Both the position numbers and the translations under genes were made by a program. A stretch of 64,000 nucleotides of DNA from contig JBFWRI010000005.1 of the NCBI GenBank assembly GCA_050248995.1, forward strand, positions 1 through 64,000, given 5' to 3'. The stretch is from JBFWRI01 sp050248995 (GTDB lineage: Bacteria; Pseudomonadota; Alphaproteobacteria; JAIXQD01). Below, piece after piece: positions 27,168 through 35,067 of this stretch. Numbering within the stretch: the first letter of the stretch is position 1; each line of letters begins with the position of its first letter. The notes beneath the pieces were generated by a model. It ran no database searches. It saw nothing but the letters and a program-made list of their open reading frames with translations, and was not told the DNA's origin.

Positions 27168-28828
27168 TGCCATTTTCCGAGATTAAGAACAAGCTGCAGA
27201 ACATGGCGTATGGCTCGCGCATGTACCAGAACATGCTGCGCGGGGGCGCTGGCGCCCGCGGCCCGGTTGATCTGAATATGATCCCGACCGATATCTGGCC
27301 GGCACAGGCGCAACTGGGGCAACATTACCTGAGTTATGATTTCGGCCTGGATGTGCAGGATGGTGCCGATGAACCATCGTTGCTGGCGTCGGCCGTGCGG
27401 CCTGCCCAGGTGGATCCACGCGTGCATGATTTCGGCTGGCTGCGCGACTTGCGCGTGCTGGGTGGTGACGAGGCGCGCCGCCGCGCCCGCACGCTTATCA
27501 CCGCGTGGCTAGACCGCTTTGCCAACTGGGATGAGGCCGCGTGGGCGTTGGCGCCGCTTGGCTCGCGCGTTGCCAATGCGCTGGCCCTGCATGATTTCTA
27601 TTGTGCCAGCGCCGATGATGCGTTCCGGGGGCGCCTGTTTGATACACTGGCCAGTCATGTGCGTCACCTTGGGCTGACACTGCCGGCGAATGTGCAGGGT
27701 TATCCGTTCCTGCAGGCGATGAAGGGCCTGATTTTCGGGTCGCTGTGTTTGCCGGGCCTCGATTCACATTTTGAAAAAGCAGTCGCGTTGCTGGTCGGCC
27801 GTCTTGATAGTCTGCTGACCAACGACGGGTTTTGCCGCGAGCGGAGTCCGCGTGTGCAACTGATGATGCTGCGCGATCTGATCGATATCCGTAATCTGCT
27901 TAATCAGGCGGGGCTGGCGGTGCCGCAGACATTGACAGCGACGATTGATCAGATGGCTCCAGCATTGCGTTTCATCAGCCATGGCGATGGTGGTCTGGCG
28001 CTCTTTCATGGCGCCGATGAAGGTCTGCCGGTACTGATTGAGGCTATTTTGACACAGACCGGCACGCGCAGCCGCAAGCGCACGCAGATGAGCGACAGCG
28101 GCTTCGAGAAAATGACGGCGGGACGCAGTCTCTTACTGGTCGATGCGGGCCAGCCGCCAGCTCCCGGCTTTGATGCACAGGCACATGCCGGCATTGCCGC
28201 TTTCGAATTCAGCGTCGGCCGCGAACGTATTCTTGTGAATTGTGGCGCGATTGACCGCCCAACACCGGCATGGCGACAGGCGCTGGCCGCCACGGCTGCG
28301 CACAACACGGTGACAGTGCAGGATACCAATGCGGTTGAGGTGACGGGCAACGGTATCGGTTCCAGGCCTACGCTTTTTGAAGTCGAGCGTGACGATCATG
28401 AAAACTTTTCGCGCCTTATCATTACGCACAATGCTTATGCCGATGTCGCGCAGCTGGTGCACCGTCGCGTGCTGCAACTGTCCAGCGACGGGCTAACACT
28501 TCAGGGAGAAGAGCAGTTACGCGGGGCGCTGGGCGCCTCGTTCGCTGTGCGTTTCCATCTGCATCCCAGCGTGCAGGTCTCGCTGATCCAGGATGGTCGC
28601 GCCGCGCTGCTTAAGCTGCCATCGGGCCATGGCTGGCGCCTGAAGTGCCAGCCTCACACGATGAGCCTGCTGCCCAGCATCTATGCCGGCGATGCCCAGT
28701 TGGCGGCAGGTTTTGGCGGCGGAGGCACGGGTCCAGCCCAGATCCGGCCAACACGGCAGCTGGTCATTGAAGGTAAAATGTCACAGGATGTTGTTGACTT
28801 GGCCTGGTCATTAAGCCGTGAAGGGTAG
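27167..28828 (+). CDS. Heparinase II/III-family protein
   Basis: This 553-residue protein has an N-terminal helical toroid (HDFGWLRDLRVLGG, ARTLITAWLDRF, LALHDFYCASADDAFRG) and a C-terminal beta-sandwich (Heparinase II/III-like) with AGIAAFEFSVGRERILVNCG, the HNTVTVQDTNAVEV block and a HRRVLQLSSDGLTLQGEEQL segment. Relatives are uronate-polysaccharide lyases, but in alphaproteobacteria this rpe-linked copy is conserved and its substrate is unknown. No signal peptide is seen. It is translationally coupled to rpe (TGATG overlap). Confidence 0.85.
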   Translation: MPFSEIKNKLQNMAYGSRMYQNMLRGGAGARGPVDLNMIPTDIWPAQAQLGQHYLSYDFGLDVQDGADEPSLLASAVRPAQVDPRVHDFGWLRDLRVLGGDEARRRARTLITAWLDRFANWDEAAWALAPLGSRVANALALHDFYCASADDAFRGRLFDTLASHVRHLGLTLPANVQGYPFLQAMKGLIFGSLCLPGLDSHFEKAVALLVGRLDSLLTNDGFCRERSPRVQLMMLRDLIDIRNLLNQAGLAVPQTLTATIDQMAPALRFISHGDGGLALFHGADEGLPVLIEAILTQTGTRSRKRTQMSDSGFEKMTAGRSLLLVDAGQPPAPGFDAQAHAGIAAFEFSVGRERILVNCGAIDRPTPAWRQALAATAAHNTVTVQDTNAVEVTGNGIGSRPTLFEVERDDHENFSRLIITHNAYADVAQLVHRRVLQLSSDGLTLQGEEQLRGALGASFAVRFHLHPSVQVSLIQDGRAALLKLPSGHGWRLKCQPHTMSLLPSIYAGDAQLAAGFGGGGTGPAQIRPTRQLVIEGKMSQDVVDLAWSLSREG

Positions 28829-29008
28829 TTTTTTATAAATAAAAACAACATATTAGTTATTCCGGCTTCGAATTTACCAAGGAAAAATTAGTTAAAAAAT
28901 GATGAAAGTATTTTGAGTACCGAAACTTTTCGGTTAGAACGTTCCCAGTTCGATTTTTTAGGCGAATTTCGCTACTCGCTCATAGGCATATCTAAGGAAG
29001 GTTTCATC

Positions 29009-30970
29009 ATGTTGCGTAAAGCTTTGTTCTTCATCGCCCTGATTGCTTGCTACGCAGCCAGCATTGAACCGGCGCAAGCGCTTTTCAATCCGAACTGCCA
29101 GGTCGGCAACCGTAACTGGTACTGCGCCCCCGGCACGACTCCGCCCTCGGGCGGCCCGATCACCGTGTGTATCGAGACCGTCAAGAACGGCGTGGTTACC
29201 GATCGCCGCGATATCACGTTCGCCAATGCCACGGCCATGGACATCTTCCTTGATAGCGCACCGGCCAACACGTCATACGAACCTTGCGGCACCACGCCAT
29301 CGTGCACGCAGTCCACACAGACCCGCACGCAACAGTGCCCCACCGGCCAGACCGGCATCATCACCGAACAGCGCACCATCTGCGTTGGCGGTAACCCGAC
29401 TGTGACAACGGAATGGACCGAGATCAGCCGCACCTGTTCATCGGTTTGCACGCCCAGCACCGAACAACGCACATTGGCTTGTCCGGCTGGTCAGGTCGGC
29501 GTTGGCATCATTGAACAGCGCACGGTTTACAGTGGCATTTCATGCCCTGCCCCGACGCCGTGGACCGAAATCACCCGCGCCTGCGAAGGATGCCAGTCGT
29601 TCGAAGAAACACGCACGCGTTCATGCCCGGCCGGCTACACCGGCACGATCATCGATCGTCGCACGTTGAACGTAAATGGTTATTGCGGCCAGAACAGCAA
29701 CTGGGTCGAAATCAGCAACACCTGTACACAAACCTGCACGGAAATCTGCACAACCGAAACCACGCCTTGCGGCACCGGCTATACGGGCAATCAGACACGC
29801 ATCGTAACGCAGAACACCGGCGGCGTGTGCGGCAACACAACCTATGGCCAGTGGGATCGCAGCCAGTGCGTGCAAACCTGCACACCCGGCAGCGAAACGC
29901 GTACCCGCCAGTGCCCGGCCGGTTACACAGGCATCATCACCGACCAGCGTACGACGAACGTCGGCGGCGTCTGCGGTGTCTATGGCAGCTGGACTGAAAT
30001 CAGCAACACCTGCACCCAGGTCTGCACCCCAGGTACGGAAACACGTAACCGCAGCTGCCCAGCTGGCTACACCGGCACCATTATTGATACGCGTACAACA
30101 AACGTAGGCGGTGTATGCGGTGTTTACGGTAGCTGGACGGAAACAACCAACACCTGCACACAAACCTGCACGCCTGGCTATGAAAGCCGTACGCGTTCAT
30201 GCCCCGCCGGTTACACCGGCACGATTATCGACCGTCGCACGACGAACGTCGGTGGTGTCTGCGGAACCTATGGCAGCTGGACCGAATACAGCAACACCTG
30301 CGTCCAGGTCTGCACGGAAACCACAACGACCGAAACCGCTTCATGCGGCGCTGGTTATGTCGGCACCAAGACCCGTACGGTTACCACCAACACGGGCGGT
30401 GTCTGTGGCAACACAACCTACGGCAACTGGGATGACAGCCAGTGCCGCCCAGTCATCGTTGATTGCGATTACTGTACGGACAAGAACGCCCAGATCGGCC
30501 TCGAGTTCAACAAGAACGACCCGAACTACATCGATATCGTGCTGATCGCATCAAGCAACAACGGCCTGATGGGCAAGAGCTGCACCAAGGTCGATCCGAT
30601 CCACGGCCGCCGCCTGGTCGCACGCATCCCGCTGGGTGCCACAGGCCAGAACTTCACCATCTCGGTGGATCTGCGCGCCAAGGTCTCGGGTGGCTCATGC
30701 ACCACGACCGGCATGCTGGTCAACGGCTACAAGCCGCTGACGTTGACGCTGAACGTGAACAAGAGCGAGTCGTCAAACAACTACCTGAATTACCTGAACG
30801 TGGGTAACCAGACACAAAGCGGCGCTGTTGCAGCCAACACGATGTTCACTAACCCGAACAGCGTCACGGCAGCTTACGCCAACATGAACACGGATGGTCT
30901 GTTCGCCCAGTGCAGCGGCGCCTCGGTACCGCACTACAACGTGCTGTACTACGGCCACAGCGTGAACTAA
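29009..30970 (+). CDS. Secreted protein with eight 48-residue TSP1-like Cys-rich repeats
   Basis: This 653-residue protein starts at ATG 29009 (AAGGAAGG nine bases upstream) with a signal peptide ending PAQA. Residues 99-482 are eight modules, each exactly 48 residues. Types 1-3 and 5-7 share C.P..E.RTR.CPAGYTG.I.D.RT.NVGGVCG..GSWTE.SNTC. Modules 4 and 8 are a second type (TT.CG.GY.G, then GNTTYG.WD.SQC). The W..C...C......R.R.C pattern resembles thrombospondin type 1 repeats. A unique C-terminal domain of about 170 residues follows. It is probably a surface adhesin or matrix protein; function is unknown. A strong terminator follows the gene. Confidence 0.75.
   Translation: MLRKALFFIALIACYAASIEPAQALFNPNCQVGNRNWYCAPGTTPPSGGPITVCIETVKNGVVTDRRDITFANATAMDIFLDSAPANTSYEPCGTTPSCTQSTQTRTQQCPTGQTGIITEQRTICVGGNPTVTTEWTEISRTCSSVCTPSTEQRTLACPAGQVGVGIIEQRTVYSGISCPAPTPWTEITRACEGCQSFEETRTRSCPAGYTGTIIDRRTLNVNGYCGQNSNWVEISNTCTQTCTEICTTETTPCGTGYTGNQTRIVTQNTGGVCGNTTYGQWDRSQCVQTCTPGSETRTRQCPAGYTGIITDQRTTNVGGVCGVYGSWTEISNTCTQVCTPGTETRNRSCPAGYTGTIIDTRTTNVGGVCGVYGSWTETTNTCTQTCTPGYESRTRSCPAGYTGTIIDRRTTNVGGVCGTYGSWTEYSNTCVQVCTETTTTETASCGAGYVGTKTRTVTTNTGGVCGNTTYGNWDDSQCRPVIVDCDYCTDKNAQIGLEFNKNDPNYIDIVLIASSNNGLMGKSCTKVDPIHGRRLVARIPLGATGQNFTISVDLRAKVSGGSCTTTGMLVNGYKPLTLTLNVNKSESSNNYLNYLNVGNQTQSGAVAANTMFTNPNSVTAAYANMNTDGLFAQCSGASVPHYNVLYYGHSVN
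29303..30454 (+). repeat. Eight tandem 144-bp coding repeats in an AAAB-AAAB order
   Basis: The module-starting Cys codons fall at residues 99, 147, 195, 243, 291, 339, 387 and 435, a strict 144-base period without a single indel. Modules 4 and 8 are alike and differ from the rest. Modules 1 and 5 share GIIT-QRT, and 3 and 7 share GTIIDRRT, so the array looks like a duplicated four-module block of 576 bases. It is not a CRISPR array: there are no spacers and the unit is coding. Confidence 0.9.
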
Positions 30971-31009
30971 CACCTTAGGCTCAATCGCGGGCGAGCGAAA
31001 TTGAGCTAG

Positions 31010-31044
31010 GAGGCCGGTCAGAAATGACCGGCCTCTTTCTTTTT
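31010..31044 (+). terminator. Rho-independent terminator of the repeat-protein gene
   Basis: A perfect 11-base-pair stem GAGGCCGGTCA/TGACCGGCCTC with GAAA loop is followed by TTTCTTTTT. It lies 39 bases after the stop of the repeat protein and just before the convergent ogt gene. Confidence 0.93.
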
Positions 31045-31063
31045 GGCCAAGCATAGTCTTGGC

Positions 31064-31567
31064 TTACTTCTCACTAAGAATGATACCTTCAGCCTTCAGC
31101 AGCGCGCGCTTGGTGGCGACGTCGCTGCCATAGCCGCCAAGCGTGCCGTTGGCACCCACAACGCGGTGACAGGGAATAAACGGGTATAGCGGGCAGGCTT
31201 TCATCGCCGTGCCCACCGCGCGCATGGCTTTGGGCTTGCCAATCGCGCGGGCGATATCCTGATAACTTAAAATCGTGCCCTTGGGGATGGCGGCCGCCTT
31301 GGCCCACACGGCCAACTGGAAATCGGTGCCGAACGGCGTGCCGGTTTTCATGTCGACAACCTTGGGCGGTTTGCCGCTTTGCCAGCTTAGCTTCGGCCAT
31401 TTCAGCTGCCATTGGCGGGCAATCGCCGATGCTTTGCGCTTGCCGATGAACATGCTGGTGACAAGGCTGCCGTCCGCGCGCTGCACAACAAGAACCGGGC
31501 CGAGCTTATGCTTGATTTCAACAACCCATACGCGGGCGTCATTGGTCGATGCAGGCTTGATTTTCAT
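31064..31567 (-). CDS. ogt: Methylated-DNA--[protein]-cysteine S-methyltransferase
   Basis: The enzyme removes methyl groups from O6-methylguanine by transfer to its own Cys. The 167-residue protein contains the active site PCHRVVGANG, the DNA-recognition helix region (SYQDIARAIGKPKAMRAVGTAM) in pieces, and GGYGSDVATKRALLKAEG at the end. The N-terminal half is a shortened Ada/Ogt-like domain. The start at 31567 avoids an unlikely hydrophobic ten-residue extension. It diverges from nth with 23 bases between the starts, so two DNA-repair genes share one promoter region. Confidence 0.92.
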   Translation of the reverse strand: MKIKPASTNDARVWVVEIKHKLGPVLVVQRADGSLVTSMFIGKRKASAIARQWQLKWPKLSWQSGKPPKVVDMKTGTPFGTDFQLAVWAKAAAIPKGTILSYQDIARAIGKPKAMRAVGTAMKACPLYPFIPCHRVVGANGTLGGYGSDVATKRALLKAEGIILSEK

Positions 31568-31590
31568 CACGCATCCTATACACCAAAATA

Positions 31591-32238
31591 ATGCCACGCG
31601 CCAAGGTTGATGCGAACGAGTTCTTTAAACGGCTTTCAAAAGCGCGGCCCAATCCACGCACCGAACTTGATTACACAAATCCCTATACGCTGCTGGTCGC
31701 TGTTGTGCTGTCGGCGCAGGCAACCGACGTTGGCGTCAACAAGGCTACGCCCGCGCTGTTCAGGGTCGCCGACACGCCGCAGAAAATGGTGAAGCTGGGA
31801 CTTGAAAAGCTGAAAGACTATGTGAAGACGATCGGGCTTTTCAACACGAAGGCCAAGAACATCATCGCACTGTCGGAAATTCTTATCAGGGAACATGGCG
31901 GGAATGTACCAAAGCAGCGCGGCCAGCTGGAAAAGCTGCCCGGTGTGGGGCGCAAAACTGCGAACGTTGTGCTGAACGAAGCGTTCGGCGAGGCTACGCT
32001 GGCGGTTGATACGCATGTGTTCCGCGTTTCGAACCGCACCGGCCTTGCGCCCGGCAAGACCCCGCTGGAAGTTGAAGAAAAACTTCTGCAGGTCGTGCCA
32101 TCTAAATACATGCAGGGCGCACACCACTGGCTTATCCTGCACGGGCGTTATGTGTGTGTGGCGCGTAAGCCCAAATGTCCCGCCTGCGTGGTGAACGATT
32201 TATGCCTGTTTAAAGATAAAACCCAAGAGGTCGATTGA
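31591..32238 (+). CDS. nth: Endonuclease III
   Basis: Nth is a DNA glycosylase/AP lyase for oxidised pyrimidines. The 215-residue protein shows the helix-hairpin-helix LPGVGRKTANVVL with the catalytic Lys, the catalytic Asp in AVDTHVFRVSNRTGL, and the [4Fe-4S] ligands C-x6-C-x2-C-x5-C near the C-terminus (starting CVARKPKC). The length and all motifs are normal. It overlaps the Nudix gene by four bases, so DNA repair and nucleotide housekeeping are in one operon. Confidence 0.97.
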   Translation: MPRAKVDANEFFKRLSKARPNPRTELDYTNPYTLLVAVVLSAQATDVGVNKATPALFRVADTPQKMVKLGLEKLKDYVKTIGLFNTKAKNIIALSEILIREHGGNVPKQRGQLEKLPGVGRKTANVVLNEAFGEATLAVDTHVFRVSNRTGLAPGKTPLEVEEKLLQVVPSKYMQGAHHWLILHGRYVCVARKPKCPACVVNDLCLFKDKTQEVD

Positions 32239-32810
32239 TGAAAATCCCCCCGCATGCCACGCGCGTTTTCAAGGGCATTATTTTTGATATCTACCAGTGG
32301 CAACAGGAAATGTATGATGGCAGCACCCGCACGTTTGAAGCCGCCAAGCGTTACCCGACAATCGAGATTATTGTGCTGGATGGCGACGACATTATCTTCA
32401 GCAAACAGGAGCAGCCAGGTATCCCTGAATACTACTCGTTCCTTGGTGGGCGCGGCGAGGAAGGTGAAACCCCGCTCGAAACCGCCAAACGTGAACTGCT
32501 GGAAGAAGCAGGGCTGGAATGTGATACGTGGCACGAGTTCCGCCAGTATCCGTTCCCCGGTAAACTGGAATGGGTTGTTTACCTGTTTATTGCCAGTGGG
32601 TGCCGTAAAGTCGCCGAGCCGGCACTGGACGGCGGCGAGATCCTTCAGCTGCAGCGCATGCCGCTGAAGGAGTTCCTGCAAACCATCGTACCGCAGGCCA
32701 CATTTCATAGTGGCGAATTTCGCTCGGAAGTGATGTCGGCGTTCAACCAGCCGGTTACCGACAGCCTGTATCAGGAAATTCTGTCTTTGGCGGGTAAAAC
32801 GAAAGAATAA
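32235..32810 (+). CDS. Nudix hydrolase
   Basis: This 191-residue protein has a perfect Nudix box, GRGEEGETPLETAKRELLEE followed by AGL, matching Gx5Ex7REUxEExGU. The surrounding fold (YDGSTRTFEAAKRYPTIEIIVLDG, WVVYLFIASGC) resembles ADP-ribose-pyrophosphatase-like members such as those acting on nucleoside diphosphate sugars. The exact substrate is not readable. It is translationally coupled to nth. No terminator is visible before the next gene. Confidence 0.85.
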   Translation: MMKIPPHATRVFKGIIFDIYQWQQEMYDGSTRTFEAAKRYPTIEIIVLDGDDIIFSKQEQPGIPEYYSFLGGRGEEGETPLETAKRELLEEAGLECDTWHEFRQYPFPGKLEWVVYLFIASGCRKVAEPALDGGEILQLQRMPLKEFLQTIVPQATFHSGEFRSEVMSAFNQPVTDSLYQEILSLAGKTKE

Positions 32811-32877
32811 AAAAGCCGCACCCGCTTCACAGTAGGGTCAAACACCGCATACTCGCAGCTAGATAGGAGATACACAG

Positions 32878-33846
32878 ATGAAAAAACTAATTGGTATGGG
32901 CGCTGCAATCGTCGATAAAGTGAAATCTGTTGATGAAGGCTTCCTGACGCAGCACAATTTTAAAAAAGGCGATATGCACCTGATCGATGCCGATCAGGCG
33001 CAGGGTCTGACGGCTTCGCTGAGTGATGCTGTGGCGGTGGCGGGCGGTTCTGCGGCAAACACAACAGTGGGATACGCACTGTTCGGTGGCCGCGCCATGT
33101 TCGCCGGTCGCGTCGCTAACGATGACCTGGGCAATGCCTACGCCCAAAGCATGGAAGATGCCGGCGTCCGTTTTGTAAACTTGCAGGGAACGCAGGATAT
33201 CGGCACCGGCTATTGTTGTTCAATGGTCACGCCCGATGGCGAGCGCACAATGGCAACGTATCTGGGCGCCTCGGGCGATTTTACCGGCACGTCGGTCACA
33301 CCCGCCCTGCTGGATGGTGCCGACATGCTGTTTCTTGAAGGCTATATCTGGGACACGCCTGCCCGCGCCGAGGCGGCCGACAAGGCCATTCGCGCTATTC
33401 ATGCTGCCGGCGGCAAAGTCGGCTTTACATTGTCCGATGTATGGGTGGTGAAAAAGCATCACGGCACGTTCATGCAATACCTGAAAGCCGGTATGGTCGA
33501 CGTCCTGTTCGCGAACAAGAAAGAGATCAAGGCGCTGGCCGGTATTGATGATTTCGACAAGGCGATCGAGGCCACACGGCACCTGGCGAAAACGGTCGTT
33601 GTCACGCGCAGTGAAGAAGGCGCGATGATCCTGCAAGGCGATACGACTTACACGGTTCCGGCGGTCAAGATCGACCGCGTTGTCGACGCCACCGGTGCGG
33701 GCGATATGTTCGCGGCCGGGTTCCTGTTCGGCCATCTGAACGGTTATTCCCCGGAAGAGTCCGGCCGTATCGCGGCCGCCGCTGCTGCGCATGTCATCAG
33801 CCACATCGGTGCGCGTCCGAAGCAGGACCTGAAGCTGTTTTTATAA
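32878..33846 (+). CDS. PfkB-family sugar kinase, probably adenosine kinase
   Basis: The 322-residue protein carries both PfkB signatures: the N-terminal AVAGGSAANTTVGYALFGGR block and the C-terminal VDATGAGDMFAAGFLFG with the catalytic Asp. The order and sequence (MGAAIVDKVKSVDEGFL, then YLGASGDFT, EGYIWDTP) match the alphaproteobacterial adenosine-kinase-like subfamily, which phosphorylates adenosine or related ribosides. A good ribosome site (AGGAGATACACAG) precedes the ATG. It converges with the next gene. Confidence 0.88.
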   Translation: MKKLIGMGAAIVDKVKSVDEGFLTQHNFKKGDMHLIDADQAQGLTASLSDAVAVAGGSAANTTVGYALFGGRAMFAGRVANDDLGNAYAQSMEDAGVRFVNLQGTQDIGTGYCCSMVTPDGERTMATYLGASGDFTGTSVTPALLDGADMLFLEGYIWDTPARAEAADKAIRAIHAAGGKVGFTLSDVWVVKKHHGTFMQYLKAGMVDVLFANKKEIKALAGIDDFDKAIEATRHLAKTVVVTRSEEGAMILQGDTTYTVPAVKIDRVVDATGAGDMFAAGFLFGHLNGYSPEESGRIAAAAAAHVISHIGARPKQDLKLFL

Positions 33847-33856
33847 ATCCGGGTAA

Positions 33857-34816
33857 TTATTTATCGAAAGCCGGTACGCCGGGGCTTGTTGCCGGCAATA
33901 CGGTCAGTGATACATCGGCAGGTGCCGGGTCGTCGGTAGCCGGTGTAGCAGCATCATCTACAGACTCAGCCGCAGAAGTGCTGCGGGTTGTAAGATAGTT
34001 GCGGCGCATTTCGGCCCGTCGTTCTGCGCGACCTTCACGTTGGGCATTCAGCTGGCGGTCCAGGTCGGCATAATACCTGGCTTGCTCGGCAGCTTGGTCG
34101 TCACGATCATTATAGCGCTCTTGTTCAGCCGCAATCCACGCATAGGCAATCTGCGTCGCACCGGGGCGGAACGCCTCGCTGCTGTCGCAGATGTTCTGTG
34201 CCATGCGCCGCGCGTTTGTTTCGTAGTAACCAGATGTCAGGCCATAGCGTGCGCCATCCGCGCGCAAGCCGCTCATGCGGCCCGATAAATCAGCCGTTGC
34301 GCCCTGCAGGCATCGTACATAGGGACTGCTTAAAAATTGGCGATCAACCGAACCGTAAGCAGAAACCGTTGCTTCAGCTGCCCCATATCCCGCCAAAGTC
34401 AGGGCCGCAAGGCCGGCGGCGGTTAATCCTGCCCACCATACAGCAATTCCAGCGCCACGTGCTCCGGCTTGTGCATACTTAGTAGCTCGGGGGTGCTTTT
34501 TCCCCACGCGGCCCGCAAATGCATCGTACCCCTGGCGGGCCTTGTTTGCACTCGCATAAATGTAAGCCAATCCTTTGCGCGCTGTCAGCGGGCCTTCGGC
34601 TTCTGCAACATCAAGGATGCTGTGATGTGCATTTATCTTGTGCATATCAACCCAGGCCTGCGCGCGCCGCGTCATAATACCGGCGGCCATCCCCAGCACG
34701 CGGATATTGACGGCAATCTTGTCCATAAGCTTCAGCGAGTCGTATGGGTCGTTGCTGCGCGCGGGCGCAGTCGGCGCATCGAAGAAAGGGGCATCTAAGG
34801 TTGCAGTGGCTTGCAT
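33857..34816 (-). CDS. Hypothetical membrane-anchored protein, 319 residues
   Basis: I do not recognise this protein. A cytoplasmic N-terminal 125 residues, rich in helices, is followed by one membrane helix at about residues 126-147 (GIAVWWAGLTAAGLAALTLAGYG). The outer part has conserved-looking Cys (YVRCLQG, AQNICDS). A long charged coiled-coil-like segment (ARYYADLDRQLNAQREGRAE) comes next, then a low-complexity Ala/Pro/Thr tail. The topology suggests a periplasmic coiled-coil domain. It lies just downstream of the tRNA-Asp gene on the same strand. Confidence 0.5.
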   Translation of the reverse strand: MQATATLDAPFFDAPTAPARSNDPYDSLKLMDKIAVNIRVLGMAAGIMTRRAQAWVDMHKINAHHSILDVAEAEGPLTARKGLAYIYASANKARQGYDAFAGRVGKKHPRATKYAQAGARGAGIAVWWAGLTAAGLAALTLAGYGAAEATVSAYGSVDRQFLSSPYVRCLQGATADLSGRMSGLRADGARYGLTSGYYETNARRMAQNICDSSEAFRPGATQIAYAWIAAEQERYNDRDDQAAEQARYYADLDRQLNAQREGRAERRAEMRRNYLTTRSTSAAESVDDAATPATDDPAPADVSLTVLPATSPGVPAFDK

Positions 34817-34839
34817 GAGGTTGTCTTTAAATCCGAACG

Positions 34840-34868
34840 TCTTAAAAAGCTGTTATGTTCTATAACTA
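34840..34868 (-). terminator. Weak terminator-like hairpin after tRNA-Asp
   Basis: On the minus strand a five-base-pair stem GTTAT/ATAAC is followed by AGCTTTTT, about 20 bases beyond the tRNA-Asp 3' end. The stem is short and AT-rich, so the call is tentative. Confidence 0.3.
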
Positions 34869-34886
34869 TGTATATCGGTCGGCTCA

Positions 34887-34963
34887 TGGCGCGAGTGACG
34901 GGACTTGAACCCGCGGCCTCCTGCGTGACAGGCAGGCGCTCTAACCAGCTGAGCTACACCCGC
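34887..34963 (-). tRNA. tRNA-Asp(GUC)
   Basis: The 77-base sequence folds as a standard cloverleaf. The acceptor stem GCGGGTG/CACTCGC has one G-U pair, the D arm contains AGCTCAGCTGGTTAGAGC, the anticodon stem-loop CCTGCCTGTCACGCAGG gives anticodon GTC, and the T arm contains GGTTCAAGTCC. The discriminator is G and the CCA end is encoded. Confidence 0.96.
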
Positions 34964-35067
34964 AAACCATAAGACGAAAAGTATTCTTCTTAACAGGGGG
35001 GTGTTGTACCGGTCAGGGGCTTGAAAAGTCAATCGATAACAATGCTTTCGCCGCCTATCAGCCTGAT

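Noticed and set aside
29303..30454. CRISPR-like direct repeats
   Set aside because: The units are 144 bases, contiguous, coding and without spacers, and no cas gene is in the window.
29542..30545. Long open frames in other reading frames through the repeat-protein gene, on both strands
   Set aside because: They exist because the 144-base units are free of stops in several frames. Their translations are low-complexity and no ribosome site is seen.
34986..35067. Possible extra RNA or promoter elements between tRNA-Asp and ddl
   Set aside because: No consistent promoter boxes or stable fold could be found in the short gap.
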